Shown here one piece after another: positions 8,180 through 16,738 of a stretch of 64,000 nucleotides of DNA. A model generated the notes under the pieces. That model was not told the DNA's origin, searched no databases, and saw only the letters and a list, made by a program, of their open reading frames with translations. The translations under genes were made by a program, and so were the position numbers. The first letter of the stretch is position 1; every line of letters starts with the position of its first letter. This DNA comes from Rothia santali. GTDB lineage: Bacteria > Actinomycetota > Actinomycetes > Actinomycetales > Micrococcaceae. The stretch lies in NCBI RefSeq assembly GCF_024199905.1, contig NZ_JANAFB010000010.1:1-64000 (forward strand), read 5' to 3'.

Positions 8180-9466
8180 ATGGTCAAGACAGCAGGGCCC
8201 GGCGCGAGCCCGGCGACGATCAACGACGTGGCTCGCGTCGCCGGGGTGTCCATCGCGACCGTCTCGCGGGCCATCCGGCAGCCGGAGATCGTCTCGGAGG
8301 GCACCCGGCGCCGCGTGCTCGCGGCCGTCTCGGAGGTCGGCTACACGCACAACCCAGCCGCCCGCGCGCTCGCGACCGGCACCAACGAGCTGCTGGGCCT
8401 GACCGTCCCCTCCCTGACCAACCCCTTCCTGACCCCGATCGTCTCCGGCGCCCAGCAGGCCGCCGAGGAGCACGGCTACGACCTCGTCATCACGGTCGAC
8501 GCCGCCGAGAGGGACCACCAGGCCACCCTCATGGCGCGGCTGCGGGGCAGGGTCGCGGGCCTGGTCGCCGTCTCGCCGCGCGGCGCCTCGCGGGTCTTCG
8601 CCGACCAGGCGCGCGCCCAGCCCCTCGCGACCGTGAACCGGCGGATCTCCGGGGTGAGCTCGGTCGTGCTCGACACGAGCGAGGGCCTCCGGGCGCTGGG
8701 ACGGCACCTGACGGCGCTGGGCCACCGCCGCATCGCCTACGTCGGGGGGCCGCGGGGCTCCCGCACGGACCGGGAGCGGCTCCGCGCGCTGGAGGGTGTG
8801 GTGCACGACGCCGCCGGGGAGGTCGAGGCGCTGCCCATCGCGGACCCGTCCTTCGCGGCCGGGACCGTGATCGCCAAGGACGTCGCGCGCAGCGGCTGCT
8901 CCGCGGTCATCGTCTACAACAGCGTCGTCACGGTGGGGCTGGTCCACCAGCTGCGGCTGATCGGCGTGGGCGTGCCCGAGGACCTCAGCGTGGCCTGCGC
9001 GGACGACCTGACCGACGCCGGCCTCTCGATCCCGCACCTCACCGCCCTGCACGTCCCCGCCCACGAGGCCGGGTACCGCGCGGCCGCGATGGTGCTGGGG
9101 AGGCTGGGACGCCGTCGCGACTCCACCGCGCCGCAGCGCGCCGAGCACCTGCTGCTCCCGGTGCAGCTGGTCCCCGGCACGACGGCGCGGCGGGTGGACG
9201 ACGCGACGGCCGGGCGCACGAACGGCACTGCGGAGGCGAGCCCGGGGGGCGGCGGGGCGGGGACGGGCTCGAGGAGGGACGCCGCCGCGGAGACGCGGCG
9301 AGCGGACGACGGCGCGATGCCCCCTCGGAGGAGCGGCGACGGCGCGAGCCCGGGTGGACCGCCAGACGGCGGCGAGGCGGCCCGCTCGACCCCCGCCGCG
9401 GCTCAGCCCGCGGCACCGAGGATCCGGACGACCTCCTCGTCGGGGGTCTGGTCGAAGACGTCGTAG
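8180..9466 (+). CDS. LacI-family regulator with long disordered tail (probable purine-salvage repressor)
   Basis: 428-aa transcription factor. The N-terminal helix-turn-helix (TINDVARVAGVSIATVSRAI, about 13-32) and hinge are followed by a periplasmic-binding-like effector domain to about residue 340. LacI proteins usually end there. This one continues for about 85 residues of Gly/Ala/Arg/Pro-rich, apparently disordered sequence, and its last 64 bases overlap the 3' end of the convergent phosphoribosyltransferase gene. A strong GGGAGGT precedes the ATG. Divergence from azgA and the two operators between them suggest it controls purine uptake and deamination. The effector is unknown. The tail may be a by-product of stop-codon loss. 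Confidence 0.85.
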   Translation: MVKTAGPGASPATINDVARVAGVSIATVSRAIRQPEIVSEGTRRRVLAAVSEVGYTHNPAARALATGTNELLGLTVPSLTNPFLTPIVSGAQQAAEEHGYDLVITVDAAERDHQATLMARLRGRVAGLVAVSPRGASRVFADQARAQPLATVNRRISGVSSVVLDTSEGLRALGRHLTALGHRRIAYVGGPRGSRTDRERLRALEGVVHDAAGEVEALPIADPSFAAGTVIAKDVARSGCSAVIVYNSVVTVGLVHQLRLIGVGVPEDLSVACADDLTDAGLSIPHLTALHVPAHEAGYRAAAMVLGRLGRRRDSTAPQRAEHLLLPVQLVPGTTARRVDDATAGRTNGTAEASPGGGGAGTGSRRDAAAETRRADDGAMPPRRSGDGASPGGPPDGGEAARSTPAAAQPAAPRIRTTSSSGVWSKTS

Positions 9467-10158
9467 AAGGCGCCCACTGCCCCGAACCACCGCGGGGCGT
9501 GGAGGCAGACGACGTCGTCGGCCTCGCCCGAGGCGGCGAGCGAGCGCACGACGTCGGGCGGGGCGACCGGCGTCGCGAGGACGACGCGCTCGGCCCCGAG
9601 GGCGCGGGCGATCTGGCAGGCGGCCCGTGCGGTGGCCCCGGTGGCGACGCCGTCGTCCACGATCACCGCGGTCCGCCCGGACAGCTCCGGCGCGGGACCC
9701 TCAGCTGGCGCGGATTCCCGAGCATACGCGGGGCCGCCGGACGGTGCGGGTCCCTCGGCCGGCGTGAGACCCTCGGCCGGTGCGGAGCCCTCGGCCTGCA
9801 CCGACCCGGCCCGCCCCCGGCGGAACCGCGCCGCGCGCTCCCGGACCTCGGCGCGCTCACGCCGAGCCGCCTCCTCCAGCTGCGCCTCGCTCACGCGGGA
9901 GGAGCGCACGACGTCGGGGTTCAGCACCGTGACGCCGCCCTCCCCCACGGCGCCCATCGCCAGCTCCGGGTAGCTCGGCACCCCGAGCTTGCGCACCACC
10001 AGGACGTCCAGCGGGGCGCCGAGCAGCGCGGCGACCTCGGCGGCCACGGGGACGCCGCCGCGGGGCAGGCCGAGGACCACCGGGGCGCGCAGGGCCCGCC
10101 CGGCCAGCTCGCGGCCCAGCTGCCGGCCGGCATCGCCTCGGTCCCGGAACCGGGCCAT
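9403..10158 (-). CDS. Phosphoribosyltransferase domain protein with repeat insertion
   Basis: 251-aa protein of the PRTase superfamily (the standalone actinobacterial type, similar to Rv0571c-like N-domains). LGLPRGGVPVAAEVA (about 29-43) is the conserved N-terminal loop and VIVDDGVATGATA (about 165-177) the PRPP-binding motif. Between them, about residues 118-157, sits a low-complexity insert built from a hexapeptide of the form APAEG plus one residue, encoded by 18-bp DNA repeats near 9700-9810. The insert is unusual inside a catalytic domain and probably loops out. The 3' end overlaps the convergent LacI gene. The substrate is unknown; proximity to purine salvage genes may be coincidental. 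Confidence 0.8.
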   Translation of the reverse strand: MARFRDRGDAGRQLGRELAGRALRAPVVLGLPRGGVPVAAEVAALLGAPLDVLVVRKLGVPSYPELAMGAVGEGGVTVLNPDVVRSSRVSEAQLEEAARRERAEVRERAARFRRGRAGSVQAEGSAPAEGLTPAEGPAPSGGPAYARESAPAEGPAPELSGRTAVIVDDGVATGATARAACQIARALGAERVVLATPVAPPDVVRSLAASGEADDVVCLHAPRWFGAVGAFYDVFDQTPDEEVVRILGAAG

Positions 10159-10240
10159 GCCGCACCTTCCCTTCCGCTCCGCGCCGCGAGGCCGCCCCTC
10201 GCGGGTCTCACTTACGGTGTACCTCCGCCGGGAGGCGGGG

Positions 10241-11134
10241 TCAAGGGCCGCCGGTGTGCGCGAGGACCTCGCCGATCACGAGGTCCCACAGGGGCTCGGG
10301 CGGGTACTGGTGCCCCGCGCCCGGCAGCGGGACCAGTCGGGCTCCGGGGATCTCCGCGGCCAGGGCCTCGCCGTGGGCGAGGGGGAACAGCGGGTCGGCC
10401 GTCCCGTGGAGGACCAGCGTCGGCGCGGCGATCTCGCCCAGGCGCCTGCTCGACGGCTCGCCGTCGCCCGCCGCGAGCCAGTGGTTGGTCTGCAGGGCGG
10501 CCATGTCGGCGGTGCGGTCGTAGGCGCGGGCGGCGATGCGGCGCATCTGCCCGGCGTCGAAGGGCAGGGTCCCGGCGAAGGCGCGCTCGGTCTCGACCAT
10601 CGCCCCGACGGCCGCCTCCCGGTCCGTCCAGTCCGTCCCGGCGGCGGCGGCGTCGGTAGCGTCGGCGTCGGCGGCGAAGGCCTCCGCGAGCCGCGGCTCG
10701 GGCGGGGGCAGCGGGGGACGGTCCGGGCCACCGGGGACGGCCGGGCTCGTGGACTCGAGGACGAGGCTGGCCACCCGCTCGGGGTGCTCCAGGGCGATCT
10801 CCTGCGCGATCCCGCCACCCATCGAGAGCCCGTAGAGGTGCGCGGCCGCGACGCCGACGCCGTCGAGCACCGCGAGCGCGTCCGCCGTCAGGTCCGCGCC
10901 CGTGTAGGCGGGGGCGCTGGGCGGGGAGGAGGTGGAGCGGCCGGCGTCGCGCTGGTCGTAGCGGATCACGTGCCGGCCGGCGTCGGCCAGGCGGGCGCAG
11001 AACTCGTCCTCCCAGAAGTCGAGGGTCGAGGCCGCGCCGCCGAGGAGCAGGATCGCGGGATCGCCCGGGCTGCCGAAGGTCTCGACGCAGAGGCGAGCGG
11101 CGCGGGAGAGGACGAATCGCTCGCGCGGCGTCAT
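10241..11134 (-). CDS. Alpha/beta hydrolase
   Basis: 297-aa alpha/beta-fold hydrolase. LLLGGAASTLDFW (oxyanion strand region), YDQRDAGRS, the nucleophile elbow GLSMGG (about residues 102-107), a late LHGTADPLFP acid region and GAGHQYP with the catalytic His are recognisable. Similar proteins are annotated as esterases, lactonases or haloperoxidase-like; no specific substrate can be inferred. I chose ATG 11134 because it overlaps the stop of the upstream nucleotidyltransferase gene by four bases (ATGA), implying translational coupling. An in-frame ATG at 11152 is possible. Confidence 0.82.
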   Translation of the reverse strand: MTPRERFVLSRAARLCVETFGSPGDPAILLLGGAASTLDFWEDEFCARLADAGRHVIRYDQRDAGRSTSSPPSAPAYTGADLTADALAVLDGVGVAAAHLYGLSMGGGIAQEIALEHPERVASLVLESTSPAVPGGPDRPPLPPPEPRLAEAFAADADATDAAAAGTDWTDREAAVGAMVETERAFAGTLPFDAGQMRRIAARAYDRTADMAALQTNHWLAAGDGEPSSRRLGEIAAPTLVLHGTADPLFPLAHGEALAAEIPGARLVPLPGAGHQYPPEPLWDLVIGEVLAHTGGP

Positions 11135-11694
11135 GGGCGGGCCTCGAGCCATTCCGTCGCGCGCGTCGCCGCATCTCGGTGACGTTCGGAGATCGTCGAC
11201 AGGCGATGGGTGATGGTCGGCTTCTGTACGAGGCCGGCGACCAACAGAGCGTCTACGAAACGCCGGTCCTTCTCCCGGAAGGCGCAGAGCTTCGCAACGC
11301 AGAGGTCGTGCCTCTCAAGACACCACCCCGTGAAACGAGGCGTTCCGGAAGGCGCACTGGTATTGGCGTTCTGAACCCTGACAAGGCGATCACGCCAACC
11401 AAACGGAAGCACGGCGGTCTCCAGATCGACGCCGTCGATGCTGAATCCGTGCGTCTGCTCGAAAGAGGAGAACTCACCGGCGACCCCTTCAATCAGGTCA
11501 GCCAGCCGGGAGGTCTCCTGCTGGTCAGCGGCCATAGGCAGAATGTCGATCTCGACCGACATGGTCGCATCCGCCGGAAGTTGCTCCTCACGGTATGAGC
11601 CGAGAATCGCTTGGGAACCGACCACGATGACCTCCGCATGACCGATGATCTGACATGCTGCGCGGATCGCATGCTCTAACTGGTCCCGTCGCAT
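11131..11694 (-). CDS. Nucleotidyltransferase-like protein (DUF6036/MNT type), putative toxin partner
   Basis: 187-aa protein with a nucleotidyltransferase core: VIVVGSQAILGSY (about 23-35, the GSxA helix start) and VEIDILPM (about 47-54, the acidic metal pair). It follows an XRE-type regulator gene with a one-base TGATG overlap. That pairing is typical of DUF6036/MNT- or AbiE-like toxin-antitoxin modules, in which the enzyme nucleotidylates tRNA or its partner. GC content is visibly lower than the flanks, suggesting acquisition. Toxicity is inferred from family and context only. The stop overlaps the start of the alpha/beta hydrolase gene. Confidence 0.65.
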   Translation of the reverse strand: MRRDQLEHAIRAACQIIGHAEVIVVGSQAILGSYREEQLPADATMSVEIDILPMAADQQETSRLADLIEGVAGEFSSFEQTHGFSIDGVDLETAVLPFGWRDRLVRVQNANTSAPSGTPRFTGWCLERHDLCVAKLCAFREKDRRFVDALLVAGLVQKPTITHRLSTISERHRDAATRATEWLEARP

Positions 11695-12215
11695 CAGGCC
11701 ACCCTCGCCAACACCGCGAGTCGATCCTCTTCGGACAGAATTCCTCCGAAGGGAGACACCTCCCGCATCTCCATCGAGTCTCGACCGAGGCCCGTCATCA
11801 CCCGCTTCAGACCGGCCAGGTCACGCGCCCGGATCAACGCCTCCCACCGGTCGAGGTTGTGACTATGCGGTTGACCCCTCACACCCTCGCGCAGGCGCCT
11901 CACATTGCGTTCGACCGTAGAAAGCCAGTCGGTCAGGCTCACCCGATCGAGCCGGGCCGAAAGCTCACAATGCAAGGACCACGATCGGCGTTCACTGCGG
12001 GTCATCTCCGGCTCCACCACTCGCCATTCCACCTCGAGCCGGTACCCCATGCAGGCCAGGAGGCGGTCCGCCTGTTCATCGCTGACGTCGATCTTGCCGG
12101 AGAGGAACTGGCTGATGCTGGGCTGGTGGACGCCGCTGATCCGCGCCAGCTCGCTTTGAGTGGTTCCCGTCGATCTCATCGCCTGGCGCACCAGGTTCCC
12201 TCGTCCATCCACCAT
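11694..12215 (-). CDS. XRE-family helix-turn-helix protein, putative antitoxin
   Basis: 173-aa protein. The N-terminal 60 residues form an XRE helix-turn-helix (TTQSELARISGVHQPSISQF, about 18-37, followed by LSGKIDVSDEQADRLL). The remainder is a basic domain I do not recognise. Two ATG codons lie at 12218 and 12215. A TATAAT ends four bases before the first, so transcription should start at or next to 12215; I chose the second ATG as a leaderless start. It is translationally linked to the nucleotidyltransferase gene and likely represses its own promoter. Low GC and isolation suggest horizontal transfer. Confidence 0.68.
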   Translation of the reverse strand: MVDGRGNLVRQAMRSTGTTQSELARISGVHQPSISQFLSGKIDVSDEQADRLLACMGYRLEVEWRVVEPEMTRSERRSWSLHCELSARLDRVSLTDWLSTVERNVRRLREGVRGQPHSHNLDRWEALIRARDLAGLKRVMTGLGRDSMEMREVSPFGGILSEEDRLAVLARVA

Positions 12216-12220
12216 CATCT

Positions 12221-12247
12221 TATTATAGTACGAACTGCTATATTATC
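12221..12247 (-). promoter_or_regulatory. Leaderless promoter and probable autoregulatory operator of the XRE gene
   Basis: On the minus strand TATAAT lies at 12227-12222, immediately before the XRE gene. It is inside an AT-rich imperfect inverted repeat (TATAGT...GCTATA) at 12221-12247. The overlap of -10 box and palindrome is what an autorepressing antitoxin would use. Confidence 0.6.
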
Positions 12248-12336
12248 GACCCCTCGAGATCGCTGCGCATCGACAACGATCTTCTGCCATCGACCAATGC
12301 ATCACCGGAACAACGACCGCGCTATCGTCGTCCCTC

Positions 12337-12531
12337 GTGACGCGCACGACGACGGGGCCACCCCTCCCATAGTTCCCACGGAGGACTCCTGGGGACGGTG
12401 AGCCCTACCGGAGGCTGGACCCCATCCGATGAGGAGTACGACCAGCGACCCGCTGTGGACTCCACCCGATATCATCCACTCGTGCTATCAAGGGTGTGAT
12501 GTGCTGGTGGCCTGAGGCGCCATCGACGAAC
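12337..12531 (+). pseudogene. Relic of a lacI 3' end plus downstream region (repeat copy A)
   Basis: Bases 12337-12369 read as the last residues of a LacI-type gene (VTRTTTGPPLP then TAG), nearly identical to the end of the intact lacI at 16782-17768. Similarity continues roughly 150 bases past the stop, to about 12512. By eye about 80% of bases match copy B (17736-17904). No coding similarity to LacI remains upstream of 12337, so this is a decayed end fragment. The rest of the 12216-12618 gap holds the XRE promoter and the gntR terminator, and no other gene. Confidence 0.7.
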
Positions 12532-12551
12532 AAGGTCCAAAGCCGCTCGGT

Positions 12552-12580
12552 ACCGGTGGGGCCCTCCTCACCCCACCGGT
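12552..12580 (-). terminator. Hairpin downstream of gntR
   Basis: ACCGGTGGGG (12552-12561) pairs with CCCCACCGGT (12571-12580) around a 9-base loop, 39 bases past the end of the minus-strand gntR gene. Confidence 0.6.
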
Positions 12581-12618
12581 GCATCGCGAGGACGATGCCG
12601 CGGTGATCGCTCTGGGGA

Positions 12619-13410
12619 TCACCTCCCCACCAGCATCGCCTGGACTGCATACAGATCCGGGAGATAGCACTCGCTCCCGTACCCGAGCACCCCGCCGGGG
12701 GCCCCGAGGATGCAACGATCCACCGTGAGCAGCGGATCCCCCACGGTGATGCCGAGGAGCTCGACGTCGTCCGCGAGCGCGAGCCTGGCCCCGACGGAGA
12801 GTTCGGTGCTGCGGATCGCCACACCGAGCTCGCGCAGCAACGCGGACAGACTCCGGGTGTCAGGTTCGCCGACGCCGCCGTCCGCGAGCGCGGTGGGCAG
12901 GTAGCCGTCGACGATTGCGGCCGGGCGGCCGTTGGAGTGCCTCAGCCGCCGCATGTACAGCACGTCCGCTCCCTCGCGAATCCGCAGCCTCGCCGCAATG
13001 CCGGCCGAGGCGGGAATCACCTCGTGGACGAGGATCCGGTCGCCCGATTCGCGGTCCGCGTCCCCGGGGTCGTCGAGGGCCGTCAGCTCCAGCGGTCGCG
13101 GGGCGCGGCTCTGCAGCACCTGCGTTCCGATGCCCCGGCGTCGGACCAGCAGGCCCCTGTCGACGAGGGACCGGATGGACCTCTGAGCGGTGGCTCGGGA
13201 GATCCCCAGGCGCTGCGCGAGGGCGGTCTCGCTCTCCAGGCGCTCGCCAACGGCGATCGCCCCGTCGCGGATCGCCTGCTCGAGCCGCTCGGAGACCTGA
13301 GCATGGAGGGGGACCGGGCCGTGGGGGTCGAGGTCGGCGAAGTATTCTCCGAAAGACCCCCGCCCCGCCGGGCGGTGACCGTTCGCGGGGTGCTCACTCG
13401 TCGTCGTCAT
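12619..13410 (-). CDS. GntR-family regulator, HutC subfamily (UTRA domain)
   Basis: 263-aa transcription factor. The winged-helix domain (about 28-95) includes LHAQVSERLEQAIRDGAI and ALAQRLGISRATAQRSIRSL. The C-terminal UTRA ligand domain begins near residue 115 and contains RRLRHSNGRPAAIVDGYLP. ATG 13410 is chosen because GAGGA precedes it; the open frame extends further upstream without family similarity. It lies downstream of the sugar porter gene on the same strand, so it probably senses a sugar or sugar phosphate and regulates this block. Its operator was not identified. Confidence 0.85.
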   Translation of the reverse strand: MTTTSEHPANGHRPAGRGSFGEYFADLDPHGPVPLHAQVSERLEQAIRDGAIAVGERLESETALAQRLGISRATAQRSIRSLVDRGLLVRRRGIGTQVLQSRAPRPLELTALDDPGDADRESGDRILVHEVIPASAGIAARLRIREGADVLYMRRLRHSNGRPAAIVDGYLPTALADGGVGEPDTRSLSALLRELGVAIRSTELSVGARLALADDVELLGITVGDPLLTVDRCILGAPGGVLGYGSECYLPDLYAVQAMLVGR

Positions 13411-13569
13411 GGTGTCCTCACATCGTTCGCATCCGAGGCATGTCCCCAAGCCGTCCGCGGAGGGAGCGTGACCGCCGGTCGTCCGCGGGGAGAGCACGCT
13501 CCCCCGCGGCGGAAGGGCCCCGCCCGGTGCCGGGACGGCGGATCCGGGGCCCTCACGAGCGCCGACCGC

Positions 13570-15006
13570 TCACCTCCTCTTGACCGCGTAGATCTGCCCG
13601 GTCGTGACTCCCACCTCGATGGACTCGAGCGTGCGCCCGCGCGTCTCCGGCAGCAGCCGGAGCATGAAGATCAGCGCGACGAGATTGAAGGCCGCCAGGA
13701 GGTAGAAGACCGAGAGCCCCATCGCGGCCTCGAGCGTCGGGAAGAACAGGCCGAGGGTCGCGTTCGCGATCCACATGCAGAACACGGCGATCCCGATGCC
13801 GAGCCCGCGCATGTGCAGGGGGAAGATCTCCGAGAGGATCACCCAGGTCGCGACGTTCAGGAAGGTCTGCATCGACCCGACGAACAGGACGACCAGGGTC
13901 AGGATCACGTACGGCTTGGCGGTGCCCTCCGGAAGCGCCATCGCGGCGGTGCCGATGAGCACGTGGCACAGGGTCACGAGCCCGTAGCCGGTGAGGAACA
14001 TGGTCCGCCGGTTGACCCGGTCCATGAGGTAGAGCGAGACGATGCTGCCGATCACCCCGATGAGCCCGGGCACCACGTTGGCGATGAGCGCGGCGTCGGC
14101 GTCGAACCCGGCCTGGATGAGCACGGTCTGGCCGTAGTAGACGATCGTGTTGATGCCGGTCAGCTGCTGGAACACGGCGATGCCGATCCCGATCACGAGG
14201 ATGCGGACCAGCCACTTGTTCGCCAGCACCGCCCGGATGCCCACCGCGTGCTGCCGCTCCTCCTCCTCGGCGACGTGCTCGACGTCCCCGAGCTCGGCGA
14301 CCGCCCGCTCCTCGGGGCGGACCGTCCTCATCACGGCGAGCGCCTCCTCGTGACGACCCTTCTCCACGAGCCACCGCGGCGACTCGGGCATCCGGAGCAT
14401 CCCGACGAACAGGCCGATCGCGGGGATCGCGCAGATCGCGAGCATGATGCGCCACACGCCGTCGAGGTGGCCCCAGACGTTGCCGATGAGGGCGTTCACC
14501 GCGAACGCCGCGAAGGCGCCGACGGCGATCATCACCTCGTTGCGCCCGGCCAGGGACCCGCGGATCTCGTAGGGCGCCAGCTCGGCGAGGTAGACCGGCA
14601 CCACGGTGGAGGCGCCGCCCACGGCGAGGCCGAGGACGACGCGCCCCACGACCATGACGCCGAAGTTCGGGGCGACGACGACCAGGACCGTCCCCGCCAG
14701 GAACGCCAGCGAGAGCAGCAGGATGGTGCTGCGGCGCCCCCGGGCGTCGGAGAGCCGCCCGCCGAGGATCGCACCCACCGCGGCGCCGAAGAGGAGCGAG
14801 CTGGTCACGACCCCGGCGGTGAGCGGCGTCAGCCCGAGCTCCTCGGACATGGGGCGCAGGGCGCCGTTGATCACGCCGGTGTCGTAGCCGAAGAGCAGGC
14901 CGCCGATGGTCGCGACGAAGGCGACGATGGTCAGCCGCTTGCGGTGCGGGCCGTCGGTGAGCGGCGGCAGCTTCTTCTCCGCCGAGGTCGGCGATTCGGA
15001 ACTCAT
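13570..15006 (-). CDS. MFS sugar porter (IolT/XylE-like)
   Basis: 478-aa major facilitator with 12 predicted membrane helices. The sugar-porter motifs are present: GGLLFGYDTGVINGAL in helix 1, GGRLSDARGRR after helix 2, PESPRWLVEKGR before the central loop, FQQLTGINTIVYYG in helix 7, and LPETRGRTLE after helix 12. Proton-coupled uptake of a hexose, pentose or inositol is expected. ATG 15006 follows AAGGGAGT; a start 9 codons upstream is less likely. It lies between the Gfo/Idh dehydrogenase gene and gntR, all on the minus strand, suggesting a small catabolic operon. Confidence 0.9.
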   Translation of the reverse strand: MSSESPTSAEKKLPPLTDGPHRKRLTIVAFVATIGGLLFGYDTGVINGALRPMSEELGLTPLTAGVVTSSLLFGAAVGAILGGRLSDARGRRSTILLLSLAFLAGTVLVVVAPNFGVMVVGRVVLGLAVGGASTVVPVYLAELAPYEIRGSLAGRNEVMIAVGAFAAFAVNALIGNVWGHLDGVWRIMLAICAIPAIGLFVGMLRMPESPRWLVEKGRHEEALAVMRTVRPEERAVAELGDVEHVAEEEERQHAVGIRAVLANKWLVRILVIGIGIAVFQQLTGINTIVYYGQTVLIQAGFDADAALIANVVPGLIGVIGSIVSLYLMDRVNRRTMFLTGYGLVTLCHVLIGTAAMALPEGTAKPYVILTLVVLFVGSMQTFLNVATWVILSEIFPLHMRGLGIGIAVFCMWIANATLGLFFPTLEAAMGLSVFYLLAAFNLVALIFMLRLLPETRGRTLESIEVGVTTGQIYAVKRR

Positions 15007-15214
15007 GGTGACTCCCTTGTCTAAGTGGTGCATCCGGCGGGGTCGGCGTCGCCGCCGCCGCCGGGGTGCGCGTCGTCGCGCACGCTGGGGGTGCGCTCTC
15101 GAGCGCGCGGCCGGTGTGCGCTCGGGAGCGCACGGATGGCCTGCGGGTCCTCGCGCACGCCGTGGACCGTCCCCGGGGCGCTCGCCGGACGTGCCGGCGG
15201 GCGCCCCGCGCGGG

Positions 15215-16411
15215 TCACGGCACGTGGACCGGCGCGGGCCGGGCCGAGGGCACCTCGACGCGGGTGCCGGCGCGGTGGGACTCGAGCGCCGCCCCGACGA
15301 CGTTCATCATCTCGGTCGCCGTGGCGAAGTCGGTGTCCATGCGCTCCCCCGCCGAGACGGCCCGGAGGAACTGCTGGATCTCGGCGGTGAAGGCCTCGGC
15401 GTACCCGGTCCCGACGCCGGCGCCCGGCATGGCCGCGACGTCGGCGAAGTACGGGTGGGCCGGGCCCGTGAAGATCCGGCGGGGACCGTTGAAGGCGACG
15501 TCGTCGGCGTCGTTCTCGAAGAGGTGGAACTCGCCCGAGGAGATCGAGTCGAAGGAGCCGCTGCCGCGGGTGCCGATGACCTCGATGGTGAGCGCGTTGG
15601 GCGTGCCCGTGGCGATCCGGCTGAGCGCGATCTGCCCGACCGCCCCGTTGGCGAACCCCACGTTGAGCAGGGCGGTGTCGTCGTTGGTGACCGGGCCGGT
15701 GCGGTCCGAGGCCGAGGCGCCGTGGCCGATCGCGCCCCGGACCGGGAGCGGCCGCTCGGCGATCACGGTGCGCAGGACGGCGCTGTGCACCTCGCTGATG
15801 CCGCCGGCCACGAACTGCAGGGCGTCGATCGCGTGGGCCCCGATGTCCAGCAGCGCGCCCCCGCCGGACTGCTCCTGCGAGTAGCGCCAGGAGAGCGCCC
15901 CGGCGGGGTCGGCGGCGTAGTCGGCGTAGTAGGACCCGCGGACGGTGTGGACCTCGCCCAGCCGCCCCTCGGCGACCGCCTGCGCGAGCGCCGCCAGGCC
16001 GGGCAGGCGCCGGAAGGAGAAGCCGACGCCGGTGACGGCCGACGACGACTCGGCGAGCGCCTGCAGCGCGGCGGACTCCTCGGGGGTGCAGCCGATGGGC
16101 TTCTCCGCGAAGACGTGCTTGCCCGAGGCGATGACCTTCGGCAGGACCTCGGCGTGCAGGAAGTTGGGGAGCGCCACGCTGATGACGTCGACGTCGCTCG
16201 CGATCAGCGCCTCGACGTCGGCGGTCGCCTCCCGGAACCCGTAGCGGCGGGCGACCGACTCGGCGAGCTCGAGGTTCGGGTCCGCGATGGTCGCCAGCTC
16301 GACGTCGATCCGGGAGCCCACGGCCATCATGGCGTTGCGGTACCCGAAGGCGTGGGCCTGTCCGGCCATGCCGGCGCCGATCACGCCGATGCGGAGAGGG
16401 GTGGTGGTCAT
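15215..16411 (-). CDS. Gfo/Idh/MocA family oxidoreductase
   Basis: 398-aa NAD(P)-dependent sugar/inositol-type dehydrogenase. The N-terminal Rossmann motif GVIGAGMAGQAHA (about 9-21), the catalytic EKPIG (about 103-107) and the GGGALLDIGAHAID segment (about 187-200) mark the family. It is the first gene after the divergent LacI regulator and probably cotranscribed with the MFS porter, forming an uptake-and-oxidise pair. Its substrate is unknown; inositols, hexoses and their derivatives are all used by relatives. The 208-bp gap to the porter contains short GC palindromes near 15115-15131 that may be a processing or attenuation site. Confidence 0.88.
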   Translation of the reverse strand: MTTTPLRIGVIGAGMAGQAHAFGYRNAMMAVGSRIDVELATIADPNLELAESVARRYGFREATADVEALIASDVDVISVALPNFLHAEVLPKVIASGKHVFAEKPIGCTPEESAALQALAESSSAVTGVGFSFRRLPGLAALAQAVAEGRLGEVHTVRGSYYADYAADPAGALSWRYSQEQSGGGALLDIGAHAIDALQFVAGGISEVHSAVLRTVIAERPLPVRGAIGHGASASDRTGPVTNDDTALLNVGFANGAVGQIALSRIATGTPNALTIEVIGTRGSGSFDSISSGEFHLFENDADDVAFNGPRRIFTGPAHPYFADVAAMPGAGVGTGYAEAFTAEIQQFLRAVSAGERMDTDFATATEMMNVVGAALESHRAGTRVEVPSARPAPVHVP

Positions 16412-16460
16412 GGGAACTCCTGTTCTGGAAGTGGAAATGGGGGAGCTGTGGGAGATGTCA

Positions 16461-16476
16461 ACTAGAGCGCTTCAGC
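16461..16476. promoter_or_regulatory. LacI-type operator half-matched to 16723 site
   Basis: ACTAGAGCGCTTCAGC sits about 50 bp before the dehydrogenase start. It shares the ACTAGA half-site and central GC pair with the better palindrome at 16723-16738, so the two probably form a looping operator pair for the adjacent LacI. Confidence 0.5.
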
Positions 16477-16722
16477 TTGTTTCAGAGGCCGCCCCCTGTT
16501 CTCTCGACGAGTCCATCATCACGGACATTCCGCGTCGACGGACGCAGCGAGAGGCGCCCCTGCTGGCGCGATGCCGGGAACGCGCGGGTCAGTCGGCGAG
16601 CAAGCGCCTTCGAAGAGGCGACCGGGCGTCCGATCCCCGCCATGGCGGCCTCGCGACAGATTCGCGATGCATCGAAGCGGTCATCGGTGACCTCCCTCAC
16701 GTGGGTGTTAGCTAGAATGTAG

Positions 16723-16738
16723 ACTAGAACGCTCTAGT
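16723..16738. promoter_or_regulatory. LacI-type operator in divergent promoter
   Basis: ACTAGAACGCTCTAGT is palindromic but for one pair. On the minus strand it lies just downstream of a TTGACT at 16751-16746, inside the likely promoter spacer toward the dehydrogenase gene, and it is 44 bp upstream of lacI. The 370-bp divergent region (16412-16781) otherwise holds only a 34-codon minus-strand frame from ATG 16684 preceded by GGGAGG, which I do not count as a gene. Confidence 0.6.

Noticed and set aside
12405-12824. Minus-strand open frame across the relic repeat and gntR end
   Set aside because: Part overlaps gntR in another frame and the rest shows no recognisable family; I could not support a transposase or other gene.
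16586-16684. 34-codon minus-strand frame before the Gfo/Idh gene
   Set aside because: It has a good ribosome site, but the peptide is Arg-rich and without any known pattern. It is mentioned only as a possible leader.
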